From positions 1-7,050 of the forward strand of contig JASKZZ010000296.1 of the NCBI GenBank assembly GCA_030147335.1: DNA of 7,050 nucleotides, written 5' to 3'. Position numbers and translations under genes: made by a program. This DNA is from Herpetosiphonaceae bacterium (GTDB lineage Bacteria > Chloroflexota > Chloroflexia > Chloroflexales > Kallotenuaceae). How positions within the stretch are numbered: the first letter of the stretch is position 1; the number at the start of each line of letters is the position of its first letter. The notes under the pieces were generated by a model that searched no databases, had not been told where the DNA came from, and saw only the letters and a list, made by a program, of their open reading frames with translations. Of the stretch, positions 6,984-7,050 are shown in pieces.

Positions 6984-6990
6984 CTCCTCC
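6984..6990 (-). promoter_or_regulatory. Strong ribosome binding site of galK
   Basis: GGAGGAG on the minus strand stands 3 nt before the ATG at 6980 (GGAGG alone is 5 nt away). It fixes the start at 6980 rather than 6992. It is a much better site than anything upstream of rsbT or the kinase gene. Confidence 0.8.
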
Positions 6991-7013
6991 ATTGGAGTGA
7001 AATATGTTCGCGC

Positions 7014-7044
7014 ATTAATTGCATGAGCTGTGCCGAAACGTCAA
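7014..7044 (-). promoter_or_regulatory. Possible galK promoter
   Basis: On the minus strand TTGACG (7044-7039) is a good -35 match, followed by an AT-rich ATTAAT (7019-7014) after a long 19-nt spacer. The -10 match is only four of six. The upstream flank is cut by the window edge, so whether another gene is cotranscribed cannot be seen. Confidence 0.22.
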
Positions 7045-7050
7045 GTGGAG

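Noticed and set aside
6981..6992. ATG at 6992 as the galK start
   Set aside because: The Shine-Dalgarno sequence lies just downstream of this codon and correctly spaced for the ATG at 6980.

Overview
The window holds five protein-coding genes and one clear terminator. The protein sequences suggest a member of the Chloroflexota, perhaps a Herpetosiphon-like filamentous bacterium: a large soluble GAF-GAF-PAS histidine kinase, RsbT/RsbX partner-switching proteins, a secreted M23 peptidase with a LamG domain and Ig-like modules, and moderate GC. No marker gene confirms this, so the assignment is an inference. There are no RNA genes, CRISPR arrays, insertion sequences or transposases.

Layout. On the + strand, positions 2-1639 carry the C-terminal 545 codons of a secreted M23 (LytM/LysM-type) metallopeptidase followed by a LamG-like jellyroll and two Ig-like modules; its N-terminus lies outside the window. 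A perfect 12-bp hairpin at 1662-1705 separates it from the convergent - strand genes and probably terminates both directions. All remaining genes are on the - strand. In transcription order they are galK (6980-5790), a 285-bp spacer with an 11-bp inverted repeat, rsbT (5504-5064), rsbX (5067-4483, overlapping rsbT by ATGA), a 74-bp gap, and an 886-residue cytoplasmic histidine kinase (4408-1748).

How the genes may work together. RsbT is the serine kinase and RsbX the PP2C phosphatase that act on STAS proteins in stressosome partner-switching modules. Here they are translationally coupled, but no STAS-domain gene (rsbR or rsbS) and no rsbU lies next to them. The next gene is instead a multi-sensor histidine kinase whose N-terminal ~150 residues are helical and resemble RsbR/RsbU-type N-terminal domains. 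The most interesting reading is a partner-switching cassette wired to a two-component kinase, with the STAS scaffold and the response regulator encoded elsewhere. galK appears to be an ordinary galactokinase with its own strong ribosome binding site and no galT or galE in view.
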